A stretch of DNA of 64,000 bases, from contig NW_019091451.1 of NCBI RefSeq assembly GCF_001949145.1, positions 345,806 to 409,805 of the forward strand. Direction: 5' to 3'. The translations under genes and the position numbers were made by a program. The DNA is from Acanthaster planci. Taxonomy: Eukaryota; Echinodermata; Asteroidea; Valvatida; Acanthasteridae. Below the pieces are notes generated by a model that saw only the letters and a program-made list of their open reading frames with translations, made no database searches and was not told the DNA's origin. Shown here piece by piece: positions 15,501 through 25,248 of the stretch (the stretch's first letter is position 1; each line of letters starts with the position of its first letter).

Positions 15501-18500
15501 CCATATACGCAGCATGTACATGTATGTACTTGTATGTATTGTAATACATGCAAGTTATTAAAACTGACTGATAAACATACATGTAAGCCATACTAGCACT
15601 GTACATGTACGTACAATATATACCTGTGCACACATGTATTAAAATATCCTGTACATGTACATATACCTGTACAAATGTGTAACATTACATGTGTTTCCTC
15701 TAATTGTGGGCTTCCCCTTGGAAGTTTCTGATCTGTCCCTCTTGTTCAGTAACAACATCTTTTGTGCTTCTGCAAATCCCCCTGACATTTCAATTACAAG
15801 CCAAATGTAATTTCAGTCATCATCACTTCTTCTTCCTGATAGCGGTGCTGTACATGTATGTACATGTACAGTGCATGTAACATGTATAGTGTACAGACAT
15901 GTATATGTACATGTACGTCGTACCTGTTCTATACAGTAGATGTAAATTACACGTAATGTAATTAATGACAGCACTGTCACGACACATGTGTGGTATAAAA
16001 CATGAAAAACAAGTACAAATGCACAAAATTTTATCATCACGTTTAAAGTTTAACAAACTTGATGAAGCTGTAACAGTGATGTTCCCTTGGGAATTAAAAA
16101 CTAACTATCATTTACCCAAACATCATGGTACCGGCTGGGTGCACAAATAAACATGGAATTTGTGAAAGACACTGAATGCTAACATTCACTCCCAGCCAAC
16201 ACACCATTCTATCCAAACTGCAAGCCTTTGCAATCATGCAGGCAGTGTACAATGTACATGTACCAGGTACATGTTCTTGCTTCCATGTCAACCATTAGCA
16301 TTTGCACTATGATGTACATGTACCGCTATTTCACTGTACATTTTACATACGTACATATACCAGTGCTTATTAAGCATTGAATCCTAGAAATAATCAACGC
16401 ACCGGTTCGAGTACATGTACACATACTGTAGGGTGTTCAGGAAGGTTCCGGGAGAAGGTTAGACGGTTTGGGTAAAAATCCTCTTCATGTGCATTTATCA
16501 TACATGTACAGTCTGTATATTTGTACGTGTGTAATTCAAACTACTGTACATGTACGTTTACTATGTAAACGTACATGTATACATGTACATGTACCGGTAC
16601 AGTACATGTATGTATTTTGCAGCATGTTGGGATGCTTGACATGCACTGAGCAACAGTCAACACAAACAATGCCATTTGTTAGCTTTTACATATATGATGG
16701 TTCAAGAGTACATGTATGTTATGATCCAACATTTACGTACGTGTACCGGTACATGTATGTTGATGTTTGTGGACATTGCACGAGTTCATGTTTGTGGACA
16801 TTGCACGAGTTCATGTTTGTGGACATTGCACGAGTTCATGTTTGTGGATATTGCACGAGTTCATGTTTGTGGACATTGCACGAGTTCATGTTTGTGGACA
16901 TTGCACGAGTTCAAGTTTGTGGACATTACATGAGTTCATGTTTGTGGACATTGCACGAGTTCATGTTTGTGGATATTGCATGAGTTCATGTTTGTGGATA
17001 TTGCACGAGTTCATGTTTGTGGACATTGCATGAGTTCATGTTTGTGGACATTGCACGAGTTCATGTTTGTGGATATTGCACGAGTTCATGTTTGTGGACA
17101 TTGCACGAGTTCAAGTACCAGTACATTAGCCTTTTTGAAGAATGGCAGAAACATCAGAAGGTTACTATTTGAGGTGGGTAAATTTGGAACAGGCAAAGAA
17201 GATTTGACCTAGGACAAACAGCATCCTCTTTTTGTATCCACCACATCAACAGGCTCATGGACTAGATTTCTTTTTTTTAAAATTCCAATCTGCACCATTC
17301 ATCCTTGCAATGTGCATACTCCCTAAGGTTGAGGTGATGCATGTACCCTGGTATGGAATAAAATGCTTCTATTTCTGACATAGTACATGCATATGTAGGG
17401 AATAAATTTCCTTCCATTGGAAATTTTACTTTCCAGTAGATTTGGGCACCCATTTTTAATTGTATGGTTCTTTCCTATTGACTGTATTTTTGGCTTCCAA
17501 CCTAAAAAAAGATTTTTTTTTTCTACCGACCCTGCAAAAAAAAATAAGTTCTGACAAAATACATGTACAAAAACAGCGCTGGAAATGGACGTGAGCCATA
17601 TGATTTAGCCCAAACATCAAAGAAGTGACAGCCGAAATCCACAGAACAATTTCAATACCACATCACAACAAGGGGTACATATCATACCGCACCCAATGCA
17701 CTGTCCAGCATAAACTGAGTGACATGTACATGTGCTATGCACTGATCAGCATACATGTACATGTACACTACACGTATGAACACAACGTCTTGACACTGAC
17801 TCGAAAGAGCAGAGTTGCAATGTTGGCAGCGGCATGGTACCTGCAGCATTCCTTCCCATTTGACTTGTTAAAGTCAAGTGTTGTATTTTTCTTGCTACCG
17901 ATAAGGGTAAAAACACAATATCCCACTAAAAATTCTACCTTTTTTATGAAATTGATTATTTTGTAACATAAAAGAACATTGAGAATACAGAAAAGAACAA
18001 AACCTCCCACACACCACCCTACATCCTTGTTGGTAGCATTATCACCATAGTCACACTTGTCAGCTGTAGTTTAATAAATTGGTCTCGAGTTCTTGAAATT
18101 CAAATATTGTGAACTCACAGAATACCTCTTACATGTAAATGTACTGTACATGTACATGTAGTCCCCAACTAATACCCATGGAACTCGATATTAAAACAAG
18201 GGACAAGTATATGTACATGTATATACATGTATTGTGCACTTTGCCTGGTTTATTCAGTCATCTGTAGGCATGGTCAGGTAGGGGAGAACCGATTTTTTTT
18301 GGGGGGGGGCCTTTTTTCCAATGGATCAACCTTCCCTCAAGTTGAACAAGATAGGAGAACCACAGAATAAAAAAAGGGTGCCCTTACAATGTCAACTTGG
18401 ACAGGATGACTACCAGTACCATGAAAATAAAATGACAAAGCCCTTGGGAGAGGGGTTTCTGTTTTCTCTTTCTACACCGTTTATTAAATGTGGGAACAGA

Positions 18501-21500
18501 GACACTTTTTAAATGAGATTGTGGCAAACCTCTCGCATCCTGGTTGGTTGACATAAGGCCATGCGCAGTTCACTAATTAACTACCGGTACATGTAGTACA
18601 TGAGTTTGTGTCAGTGTACCGTAAATAACACCATGACATTGCACGCATGAATTCCAGAGAATAGTGCCCAGTCGAGCATCAACAGCGCGTTCCCACTTGA
18701 ATTGGGAAAAGGTGGATCTTGATCCGGCGTTTTGGTGTGATCATTATCTTACCGCAATGAAACGGCAAGTCATGTGCCCACTTACACTTGATCCACCTTT
18801 TCGGACGGAAATGTTGAGCCTAAAAGGTCACTGAGTTCAATATCGTGCATGTGCTAGCTTGCTGAGCGCGCGCTCTGTGGCAGTGTTGCGTGCTGGGGCG
18901 GCATGCGTGTGACCCTGCGGTGTTTTGGGTGCAGGCTTCTACTAAAATGACGACCTTGAAACGGACCAAATGTTCAGCCTAGTACGTTGTCTCTTCAAAC
19001 TTTGCTTCCGTTTTGGATACTCTGTTACACGCTGCAGGTTATACGCTAACACAGAATTAGTTTTTGAAGGAAAGCAAGTGAAATTACACAAATGAAAAAG
19101 GTTACGAAACGGACGAATGTGCAACGAAAATTGTGAAAGGACTAGGTACACATCGCGGCATGCATGCATCGTGCATGCGTGGTGACACATTTTGCTGGCC
19201 CATAGTCAAGCAGTTGTTTATTGTGCATGCTGTGCACATTAAAAAACTCACATGAGCTACATGCCAAAAAGGTATTTCTTTGTCCATCAGACCACAAAAG
19301 TTTTGAGCCACTCGTGCACAGACAGATGTTAACAGGTCGAATTGCCGGATCACATCCACATTTTGCGTTCCCATCTGATCGTGATCCGCCAATTGCAGGA
19401 TCTGATCCACCAAATGGGGGATTTGTATCCTGCTCCAGAGGAGGATCAAGAAAGGTAAATCTGATCCTGATCCACCTTATAACAGTTAGCGTTCCCGCTA
19501 CACACAATTGCCATATCTGATCCACCAATTGGGGGATCTGATCCGGCAATTTGGGAAAAGGTGGATCAGATCCCCCAATTGGTGGATCATGTGGGAACGG
19601 GCTGTAGTACTCAAAATTTATGACTGGTTACAGCACCCTCACATGACATGATAGGAAACAGCGACTCAAACACTGAATCTACACGGAGGGAAACTAAACA
19701 TGTCCCTTTAATTGTCGAATGACTCGTTGAATCACTTACATATACTGTAGTACTTGTACGGTTGAATTAAAACGATTATAACACCCTTAAAAAAAATTAT
19801 TTTTTTAATTTACATTTTAGACAAAGGTGTGTTACAAAACAATAAAAGGACTCTCATAATTCAGTCACATGTACACATACATGTCCATTACACTGTCCAG
19901 CACAATGCCAGTTCTACTGTATACCTTGATTGGCAGCGTGCATTCATGTACATGTACACTGTATGCATGAATATCAAGCCCAAAATACTCTCAGTGCTTG
20001 TTCACATGCTTGTACAATCACATACATGTACATGTATAGGGTGCTCATACACTGTCTGCTAATGTGTAATACCCTATGTGTAGTTTTAATGAGTAATATT
20101 CCAAGTGAACATTATAAATTACATGTACATCTACTTAGGTCTGTATGGTTAGGTAATCTTTTATCTTTGAATCGCTATAGTCTGCAAAAATATCGATTAA
20201 AAAGCAAACAATATATTAGAAGGGTACATTTGGTATGAACAAATACATGTAGCAGGTGAGTGGGCAATATACCTACATGTACATGTACACGCATGAACTC
20301 TTTCATTTTAATACTTGTCTGATAACCCCAACCACACTAAATTCATGAAAATAGTGCGCAATTTTACACTGCACCAGGTCAGGGTCCAATTTCAAGGAGC
20401 TGCTTAACAGTACAAGCAGAAAAGTCATGCTTATTGTAACAAAAAAATTTGCTAACCTTAAGCACTAAATGTATTTCATAGCAGTGCTTGGTTTCATGGC
20501 GAGGCTGTGCTAACGGTTGCACATGCAGAGAGATTTCTAATGTTACATCACTAAGGTAAGCAAATGTTTCCTCTGAGGTTAGAGTGCCTTTTTATGTTTA
20601 CTGCTTACCATCTCTATGAAATACATGGGGCTTCTGTGAGCGTAAAATCCTGTGCTTAGCAGAAGACTACAAAATTGGGCCCAGGTGGCAAGTGTGAATC
20701 AGCAATGAGTAACATTTTCAAACAAAGGAAGGAAGAAATACACATATGTTTCACTCTCATTTCAAATACATGTAGGTAACATTCAACACTGGAGTGTTGG
20801 CCATGTCAGGGAGTGTGACAAAGCAAGGATTCTTGTTGACTGATTATTACATGTATGTACGTATTTATCTAATGACATCAAAATGATATCAGAAAAGTAC
20901 ATGCACATCTTGGTATCTGGAAACATAAGATTCATGTTTCTAGATACTAGACTGCATGGTAAGAATTCCATGCAAGGATATCATAAAATAAGGCCTGAGA
21001 TTTTTCCATGACGAGGCCTGAAACAATAATTTATCAGCAATTTAGACATGTTAGAAAGCGATAAAAATCAAGATTTCATGTTAAATGCTACTGTCCCCAT
21101 TTGGAGTAATTGCAGAATACCCTGCCACGCAAAAATACCCCATAAACTTCAATGGCTACGCAGTCGATCGAATGACGAAGTCCGTTTGCTATGCATTGGA
21201 GGTTGTCGAGCTCCTGGGCAAGGGCCCTAGTTTCCGTAAAGAAATTTTTCTTGCAATGTCTCAGCATGTGGCTGTGTGGAGCATCAAAGTCATTTTAGAG
21301 AACGAAGCATCCACTTCAATCATACACATCTCATCAATGGAAGGTCAAAAAATATTTAAGTCCAATGAGGGTTCCCGGGAGTGGCTACGGGAATATGGGG
21401 ATTCGGAGACAGCCTCCAAAGGAATAATGTCGTGTCATGTAACGTAACCTGTATCGTGACATGAAACATAAACTGAATGGGGAAGATGGAAAAAATATCC

Positions 21501-22525
21501 AAGTCCAATGTGGATCCTGGGGAATGAATATGGGTATACGAAGTGTCTAACCTTTAGTCCAACGTTCCGAGAAGTGGCTACACAGATATTAAGATGGAGC
21601 TGTATGAGTGACCAGTCAAGCGTGACTCCGTATTCGGATACGAGGTGGACTAGATGAATGATGGGGTATTCTGCAATTGTGCCCACCATTCAGCCCTGGT
21701 TAGTGCTACAGTTTATGCCAATGAAATTGTTGAACAGTCAGTGACAGCTGAACCATCTAACTTTGATCCTTGTGCCGATTTCACATATCTCCCAAAATAC
21801 GTAACGCTGAACCCTTACACATGACAGTTCTAAGCATTTAGCATTTCAAGGGACGAATGTGCACTGAAATATGTTTATGATGGTATGCTCAGTCAGAAAG
21901 AGTTCCATATATAGGATGTGATAACCGTAATAATATTATATCCTAAACAGTGAAATTTAGCTAAGAAAATTCTGAAGCACCAGGTCCAAGCCTACTCAGA
22001 AGAAAGTTGGTACTTCAGTCAAGTCTCACACTGGTTTGTGCACTGGGGCACCAAATGATCAAGTGCTGTCCATAGTGGAACTCTTTCCTTATGTGTGTAC
22101 TACATCATACATGTATAGGACAACTGAAACACGGCCATTCCCTTGATGTCCTTCACATCATTGTGCATGCAACAGCATGAACAGCAAGGTTACTCATCGT
22201 GCACAACGTGCATGCAATGTAGCCCATCAATGCGGTATTTACATTACAATAACATGCATGTAGGCCTATGCAACGGGCCTAAGTACGTACGTGTATAGGC
22301 GACACAGCTTCACAATATTTTGATACGAAAACGCAACAAAATAACAACTAAAATTCCATCTTATCGTCCCATTTCCTGCAAATATATTAACCCACAGATA
22401 CACGACGACATCTGTTCCTTACCAATATACGCAATGAGGTTTTTCCGGCCCCTCTCTAGTTCTTTTCTCAGCTGTTTTCGTTCATTGCCGCAGCGATTCG
22501 TTCCGCACGGAGTCGCCACTGCCAT
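1..22525 (-). CDS. LCOR: LCOR/LCORL-type nuclear corepressor (gene span, 3' end beyond window)
   Basis: Six coding exons were joined by splice signals and phase: 22525-22423, 8049-7984, 3618-3533, 2578-2446, 1043-872 and 551-<1. They give about 370 residues before the left edge. The first 57 residues (MAVATPCG start, ERKQLRKELERGRK, then LECVVESLFG) follow the N-terminus I know from vertebrate LCOR/LCORL. Next comes a DWKGEEKCLLC Cys motif matching the family's DWSMDEKCSFC. PLDLS at residues 149-153 is a CtBP-binding motif. A psq-type helix-turn-helix covers about 204-245 (SGKVGTRRAAMLFGIPRST), close to the E93/Mblk-1/LCOR class. The family acts in the nucleus as ligand-dependent or developmental transcription corepressors that recruit CtBP and histone-modifying complexes. 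No LxxLL box is visible in the part present. The C-terminal part lies outside. Family assignment is strong; the choice between LCOR and LCORL cannot be made, since an invertebrate would have one pre-duplication gene. Confidence 0.88.
552..871 (-). other. LCOR-like intron 5
   Basis: A 320-base AT-rich intron between the CtBP-motif exon and the HTH exon. Donor GTGAGC and a pyrimidine-rich acceptor are visible. No other feature is seen. Confidence 0.75.
872..1043 (-). CDS. LCOR: LCOR-like exon 5 (CtBP-binding motif)
   Basis: A 172-base exon with acceptor CACTTAG and donor CACAG|GTGAGC, phase 1 in and phase 2 out. It holds QPLDLSRQG. PxDLS is the established CtBP recruitment motif, present in human LCOR and LCORL. 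A second leucine-rich LGLS follows about 25 residues later. Confidence 0.85.
1044..2445 (-). other. LCOR-like intron 4
   Basis: A 1.4-kb intron. A copy of the TGTTGTAGTC-ended foldback family lies at about 1358-1540. The rest is AT-rich and featureless. Confidence 0.7.
1358..1540. mobile_element. Foldback-type element, family D, copy 1
   Basis: Begins near CTGTAGTAGTCGAGTCCATCAC and ends GGTAGACTCAAATGTAACACTG. GACTTGTGATGGGCTGGTGATGGAC subrepeats sit in the right arm. Shares its termini and the AGTT.ATTTGAATAGCTTGTGA centre with the copy at 29423-29604. Confidence 0.55.
2446..2578 (-). CDS. LCOR: LCOR-like exon 4
   Basis: A 133-base exon, acceptor ATTCATCAG and donor ATCAG|GTAGGG, phase 0 in and phase 1 out. 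It encodes DTIAQHQAYIDKLECGL and then a Gln/Arg-rich segment. IDKLEC weakly resembles TDKIEC in human LCORL. The phase fit with both neighbours supports it. Confidence 0.75.
2579..3532 (-). other. LCOR-like intron 3
   Basis: A 954-base intron. Minus-strand bases around 3030-3115 read IEEGLDHMFDKFLPLHLALEK, but the splice phase would not fit the next exon, so I do not call an exon. Confidence 0.65.
3533..3618 (-). CDS. LCOR: LCOR-like exon 3 (Cys motif)
   Basis: An 86-base exon with acceptor GTGTAG and donor GGAG|GTGAGG. It encodes an acidic DEEDEQ stretch, then CQDWKGEEKCLLC, and ends at a codon boundary. The C-x2-C core and preceding Trp are shared with LCOR/LCORL N-termini. Confidence 0.85.
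4133..4368 (+). mobile_element. Short inverted-repeat (MITE-like) element, family A, diverged copy
   Basis: Aligns by eye over its length with the copies at 8767-9008 and 46480-46723. Shared blocks include TGTCCCTGTTACA, TCAAACTATT..TATTTGTTT.GCAGGTAAT, TGGAAATTA and GTCAGATGTGAC. Its ends are eroded. It is too short to encode a transposase. Confidence 0.6.
5100..5700. promoter_or_regulatory. CpG-richer intronic block with CRE and E-box, possible internal promoter
   Basis: Within intron 2 this block is richer in G, C and CpG than its surroundings (for example CACCGGCGCGCGTGTGCCG near 5615). It has a TCACGTGA E-box near 5131 and a perfect CRE TGACGTCA at 5688-5695. Promoter activity is inferred from base composition and motifs only. 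Confidence 0.3.
7984..8049 (-). CDS. LCOR: LCOR-like exon 2
   Basis: A 66-base exon between acceptor CATGCAG and donor AAAG|GTACAG. Only the phase carried over from exon 1 is open; it reads LECVVESLFGLDFVKKISPFK, corresponding to the FESILEGLYG block of vertebrate LCORL. The 14.4-kb intron before it is the largest in the window. Confidence 0.85.
8767..9008 (+). mobile_element. Short inverted-repeat (MITE-like) element, family A, copy 2
   Basis: About 242 bases starting GGGTAATGCCAGAAATGAGG and ending TTTCTGGAATTACCC, so the ends are inverted copies of each other (about 20 bases, imperfect). It is flanked by ACATGT-type sequence and lies in LCOR-like intron 1. Non-autonomous; the mobilising transposase is unknown. 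Confidence 0.75.
10553..10715. repeat. Dense ACATGT hexanucleotide palindrome cluster
   Basis: Nearly continuous ACATGT units broken by TTGCAC or CTGCAC spacers, ending in GTACGGTACCGTAC. ACATGT is its own reverse complement, so the strand can fold back at almost any point. This is the densest patch of a pattern seen from about 2.8 to 20.3 kb. Confidence 0.85.
13498..13735. repeat. ACATGT/GTACCGGTAC palindrome cluster
   Basis: Several runs such as TGTACATGTATGCATGTACA, TGTACCGGTACA, and TACACGTACATGTACGTGTA at about 13702 make nested palindromes. There is no coding signal. Confidence 0.7.
14866..15245 (+). mobile_element. Dispersed element, family B, copy 1
   Basis: Matches 51583-52000 in order and orientation: CAGTCTTAAACGTGCATTTAAGAC, an inverted partner TTAGGCCCGGCCAAACACATGC..TTATTCCCATTCAT, TTTTTAATTCAGAGA.TCAAAAGAA.TCAACAT, then GACTC.TGACCAAT. 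The first about 140 bases form an imperfect inverted repeat. No open frame of note. Confidence 0.65.
16771..17114 (+). repeat. 25-bp minisatellite, 14 units
   Basis: Fourteen head-to-tail units of GGACATTGCACGAGTTCATG + TTTGT, counted directly. Variants are GGATATT in four units, GCATGAG or ACATGAG in three, and TTCAAG in two. The period is not a multiple of three and no unit contains a stop, so all three forward frames stay open and look like a repetitive protein (MFVDIARV..). There is no splice or start context to support coding. Lies in LCOR-like intron 1. Confidence 0.95.
18682..19605. mobile_element. Inverted-repeat element rich in GATCC motifs
   Basis: Ends ACAGCGCGTTCCC on the left and GGGAACGGGCTGT on the right, which are inverted with one mismatch. 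Subterminal GGGAAAAGGTGGATC and GATCCACC/CAATTGGGGGATCTGATCC motifs recur many times in both orientations, mostly at the right end. About 920 bases, no credible transposase frame. Confidence 0.55.
20382..20682. mobile_element. Inverted-repeat element, family C (GGGTCCAATTT ends)
   Basis: Left end GGGTCCAATTTCAAGGAGCT.GCTTA and right end TGCTTAGCAG..ACAAAATTGGGCCC are inverted copies. The internal repeats (GCTTACC, GGTAAGC) also pair. Resembles the fuller palindrome at 57462-57699. Confidence 0.55.
21090..21690. repeat. Diverged inverted-repeat segment
   Basis: TAATTGCAGAATACC at 21107 is inverted as GGTATTCTGCAATT at 21664. A near-palindrome GTCATGTAACGTAACC..ATCGTGACATGAAAC lies in the middle. 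Two internal copies of A.ATATT.AAGTCCAATG occur. The 120-codon plus-strand frame here has no recognisable domain. Confidence 0.4.
22423..22525 (-). CDS. LCOR: LCOR-like exon 1 (start codon)
   Basis: Encodes residues 1-34 plus one base. The donor is TATTG|GTAAGG. The ATG sits in AAGATGG, a good initiation context that is also a YY1-type motif. An in-frame ATG lies upstream at 22630, but this one aligns with the MAAV start of vertebrate family members. The split Gly codon (G|GT) joins to exon 2 and reproduces a conserved Gly. Confidence 0.85.
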
Positions 22526-22550
22526 CTTGTGTACTAACGTGACGTCATCG
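22523..22550 (-). promoter_or_regulatory. LCOR-like core promoter motifs: YY1-type and CRE
   Basis: A full CRE palindrome TGACGTCA lies at 22540-22547, 15-22 bases upstream of the start codon. CAAGATGGCAGTG over the start codon matches the YY1 motif that overlaps initiator ATGs in many animal genes. No TATA box is close. This suggests a housekeeping-type promoter with very short 5' leaders, or a CRE within the 5' UTR. Confidence 0.5.
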
Positions 22551-24383
22551 GTGCTTCGGATGTGCGTGAAAAATAATAGGATGAGAAGTTCTACGCAGAT
22601 GACGTTTTCAGGAAATGAGTGAGTGGACATACTAGCCTCCTCAATCTGCAGCCGATTTCACAAAATGGAACATCGTTATCACATTTGTATCGAATAGGGC
22701 CTATCGGTTTCATTTCCAGTTCTCGAGGTCACGATTTCTTTCACGGAAGTATTCCTTAACAACATTAATTCTAGCAGATTATATATGCCTATATCCAACG
22801 AAATAGCATAAGCCGCAATTAAGTTACCAATGACTTGTTTTCATAGGCAAACTTAAACTTGTATAAAATTTCGACATGGTTCCTTTTTAGCTACATATCT
22901 CGGAAGAAGACTCTTAATTTATTCTCGAATTTCCTGTTGGAAGGAAAGGACAATACTCCAAAATGATGACCCATATCTAATATTTTCCCGGTTTTTCTTT
23001 ATTGGCACAGTTCCGTTGAGCTTTCAACCCTAGGGACGCAGCTCGTTCACTCATAAAAGCTTCCGAAGCATAGAGCTGACTCGGAAACGAAATCTCGATC
23101 TGGAAAAAAACACGAGTTTGATCGAAGAACAAAGCAGCAAACAATGCGGCAAACGCTTTACATATTGCCGCTCAGGAGCGGCCACTTATATCTTAACCCC
23201 ACTGTGCTTCTCTGGTGCATGCTGGTCAAGGGCGATTTCGGCTGGTAGCTGCCAGGCGTGTGTCGTGACTGTTATAAATTAAATTCAATAAAAATCGACA
23301 GAGGGAAAACAAACACATAAGAACACAAAGGGGGGGGGTTAAGAAGATAATAGATTTCTAGCTGACAATGGGCGCGCAAGTTCCGGGCGAACTGTGCAGT
23401 ATTTCTGTGATATCTGGAGTAAATTCTGGCAGTAGGGAAGTTTGAAAACTACCACAAAAAGACGTTTTTTTCACCGTTTAAAATTAAGAGATGATCAACT
23501 GGCCCACCATCTAATCAAACGGTATATCCACAGGAGTTATACCTCTGAGTGTATTTTTTCTTGAGACTTGAGGAGGTCAAGGCATAATTTAGGCATGGTC
23601 CCAGAGGCGTATCCAGGAATTTTTCCAGTGGGCCGGCTCATTATTTTCCCCATGTTTTACCTTTTTGGTCTCAGAGTAAATAAGCACGGACGAATTGTGA
23701 ATGCCCAGTATATTAACGGAGTCTCAATTTAGCTGATTCTCAAGTTTCATGATTGTCATTGACGAAAAAATTCACAATGGCTTCAGCAGATCAATAAAAA
23801 AACTCTTGACACTCGCTACATTGTATTTCCGCAAGAATGAGTTTTATTCCGGGATAAAATTACTTCTGCCGAGATAAACTTGGAGAATTGGTAGTGGGAA
23901 CGGCAAGGGATCATTTTCACTAATAAAACACAATCCTTTGTCAAGGCACAGTGCCAGTGATGCACCTCGCTAAGTGCCCCAGACCTCCGAGTCTTGCCAC
24001 TCAATTAAAAGCTAAACTATAACAGTGCATATAGCTGTGACATTAATACGTTTGCGGCAGCCACCCCCATACCCTTAGTGTAAGCATCCTGACTTCAAGG
24101 GCACAGCTTACCATCATTTCTCAACAATGCAAGCAAATCAACATAGGTAATTTCCTCAAGTTTCATAAACTGTCACACAATCGAGAAGCAATTAATTTTT
24201 CAGTTACTTCCATCAGGTACTAGGATTTCTTGGAGGCAAAGTCACTTTTTTTATTCCAAGCTAAGAGAAGGTATTGAAATACTGTGCAGGGTACTCAGAA
24301 TGCAACGTGTTGAAAAGTGTGACCAGTAGAAACTTTCTGAGGAAACACTGAAAACTCCGTTAAGTTTCTCACTCTCAAACACC

Positions 24384-24534
24384 GGGGTTTTTTGTTTTGT
24401 TTTTGTTTTGTTTTTTTGCTTTTTTTCAGTGACCTCACAATTACTGGCAGCAAGTCGAGACACCTTTGGGTTTTTTTGTTTTGTTTTTGTTTTGTTTCTG
24501 GGTTTTTTTTTGTTTGGTTGGTTGTTTTTTTTAT
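24384..24534. repeat. T-rich low-complexity repeats
   Basis: Two blocks of TTTTGTTTTGTTTTTGTTTTG + T runs separated by about 60 bases of unique sequence, probably poly(A)-type tails or simple slippage. Poly-Lys/Gln and poly-Phe open frames here are artefacts. Confidence 0.8.
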
Positions 24535-25040
24535 TTTAGATGGAGGGGTTTGGTCACAATTTTGTCTCCAGTTGTCGATCAAGAAGTAACCAAGTGTTCA
24601 CAGAATTGCAAATGATACTTTGTATCAAGTAGCTGCACGTGTGTAGATAGAAAGATCACAAGATGATGCTTTCACTTAGGTTGCAAGAACTTAGAATATT
24701 TCCCCTCCGAAAAGTTGAAAATTGTAAGAAAAATCTGCTGAACCCCCCCACTGTGCACCCCCACAATTGTACAGATCATACAGTATTCATATACAAAATA
24801 CCATGTTACAAAAATTCACATAATAAATATGACGCGTACTATACGTAATAGGCTAAAGCACTATATATATACAAAAATATACAAAGTTTCCCCCTATTCC
24901 AACTGATACCCTTTCCCCCTTAAATGAAAAGGATTACACTGAAATAAAGCAAATTACCCTCTCGTTATGGTTTGTACGTAAAAGAGGAAAGTGGTGCCAC
25001 TAGCATCATTGCACACTTATAGGATGCTTAGAAATTGAGA

Positions 25041-25248
25041 CGTTGCAGTCAAGTCCCTGCACGACGATTGCCAAGTCAGATGGTCTTAATCCAAGTCACA
25101 GACTATTCAAATGAACCTGTGACAAGAGGAATTCCTTTGTCGCCACTCACCCAGTTTAACGAAAGACCGGACTTGTGAAGGGTCTTATGACGGGGTCTTG
25201 TGACGGGACTTGTACAAAAGACTTGTGAAGGACTTAACTACAACACTG
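25041..25248. mobile_element. Foldback-type element, family D, copy 2
   Basis: Left end GTTGCAGTCAAGTCC, right end GGACTTAACTACAACACTG. The right arm carries five or so GACTTGTGA/GTCTTATGAC subrepeats. Intergenic, between RMND5A and the LCOR-like gene. Confidence 0.55.

Larger units (their letters stand above)
8050..22422 (-). other. LCOR-like intron 1, filled with ACATGT palindromes
   Basis: A GT-AG intron of 14.4 kb. Most of it from 8 to 20.3 kb is strewn with short runs of the self-complementary hexamer ACATGT (TACATGTACATGTA and the like), often interrupted by GTACCGGTAC. It also holds a 25-bp minisatellite and several short inverted-repeat elements listed separately. The many Met-Tyr-Met/Val-His-Val open frames on both strands here are translations of the hexamer, not genes. 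Confidence 0.8.

Noticed and set aside
16771-17114. CRISPR-like array
   Set aside because: Units abut with no unique spacers and this is animal DNA; it is a minisatellite.
16468-17212. Repetitive proteins of 171, 85, 88 and 81 codons
   Set aside because: Produced by the 25-bp minisatellite in all three frames. No conserved flanks, and inside a supported intron.
2750-20300. ACATGT runs as p53-type response elements (CATG core)
   Set aside because: The p53 half-site needs purines before C and pyrimidines after G; GTACATGTAC breaks this, and the density is far too high for discrete sites.
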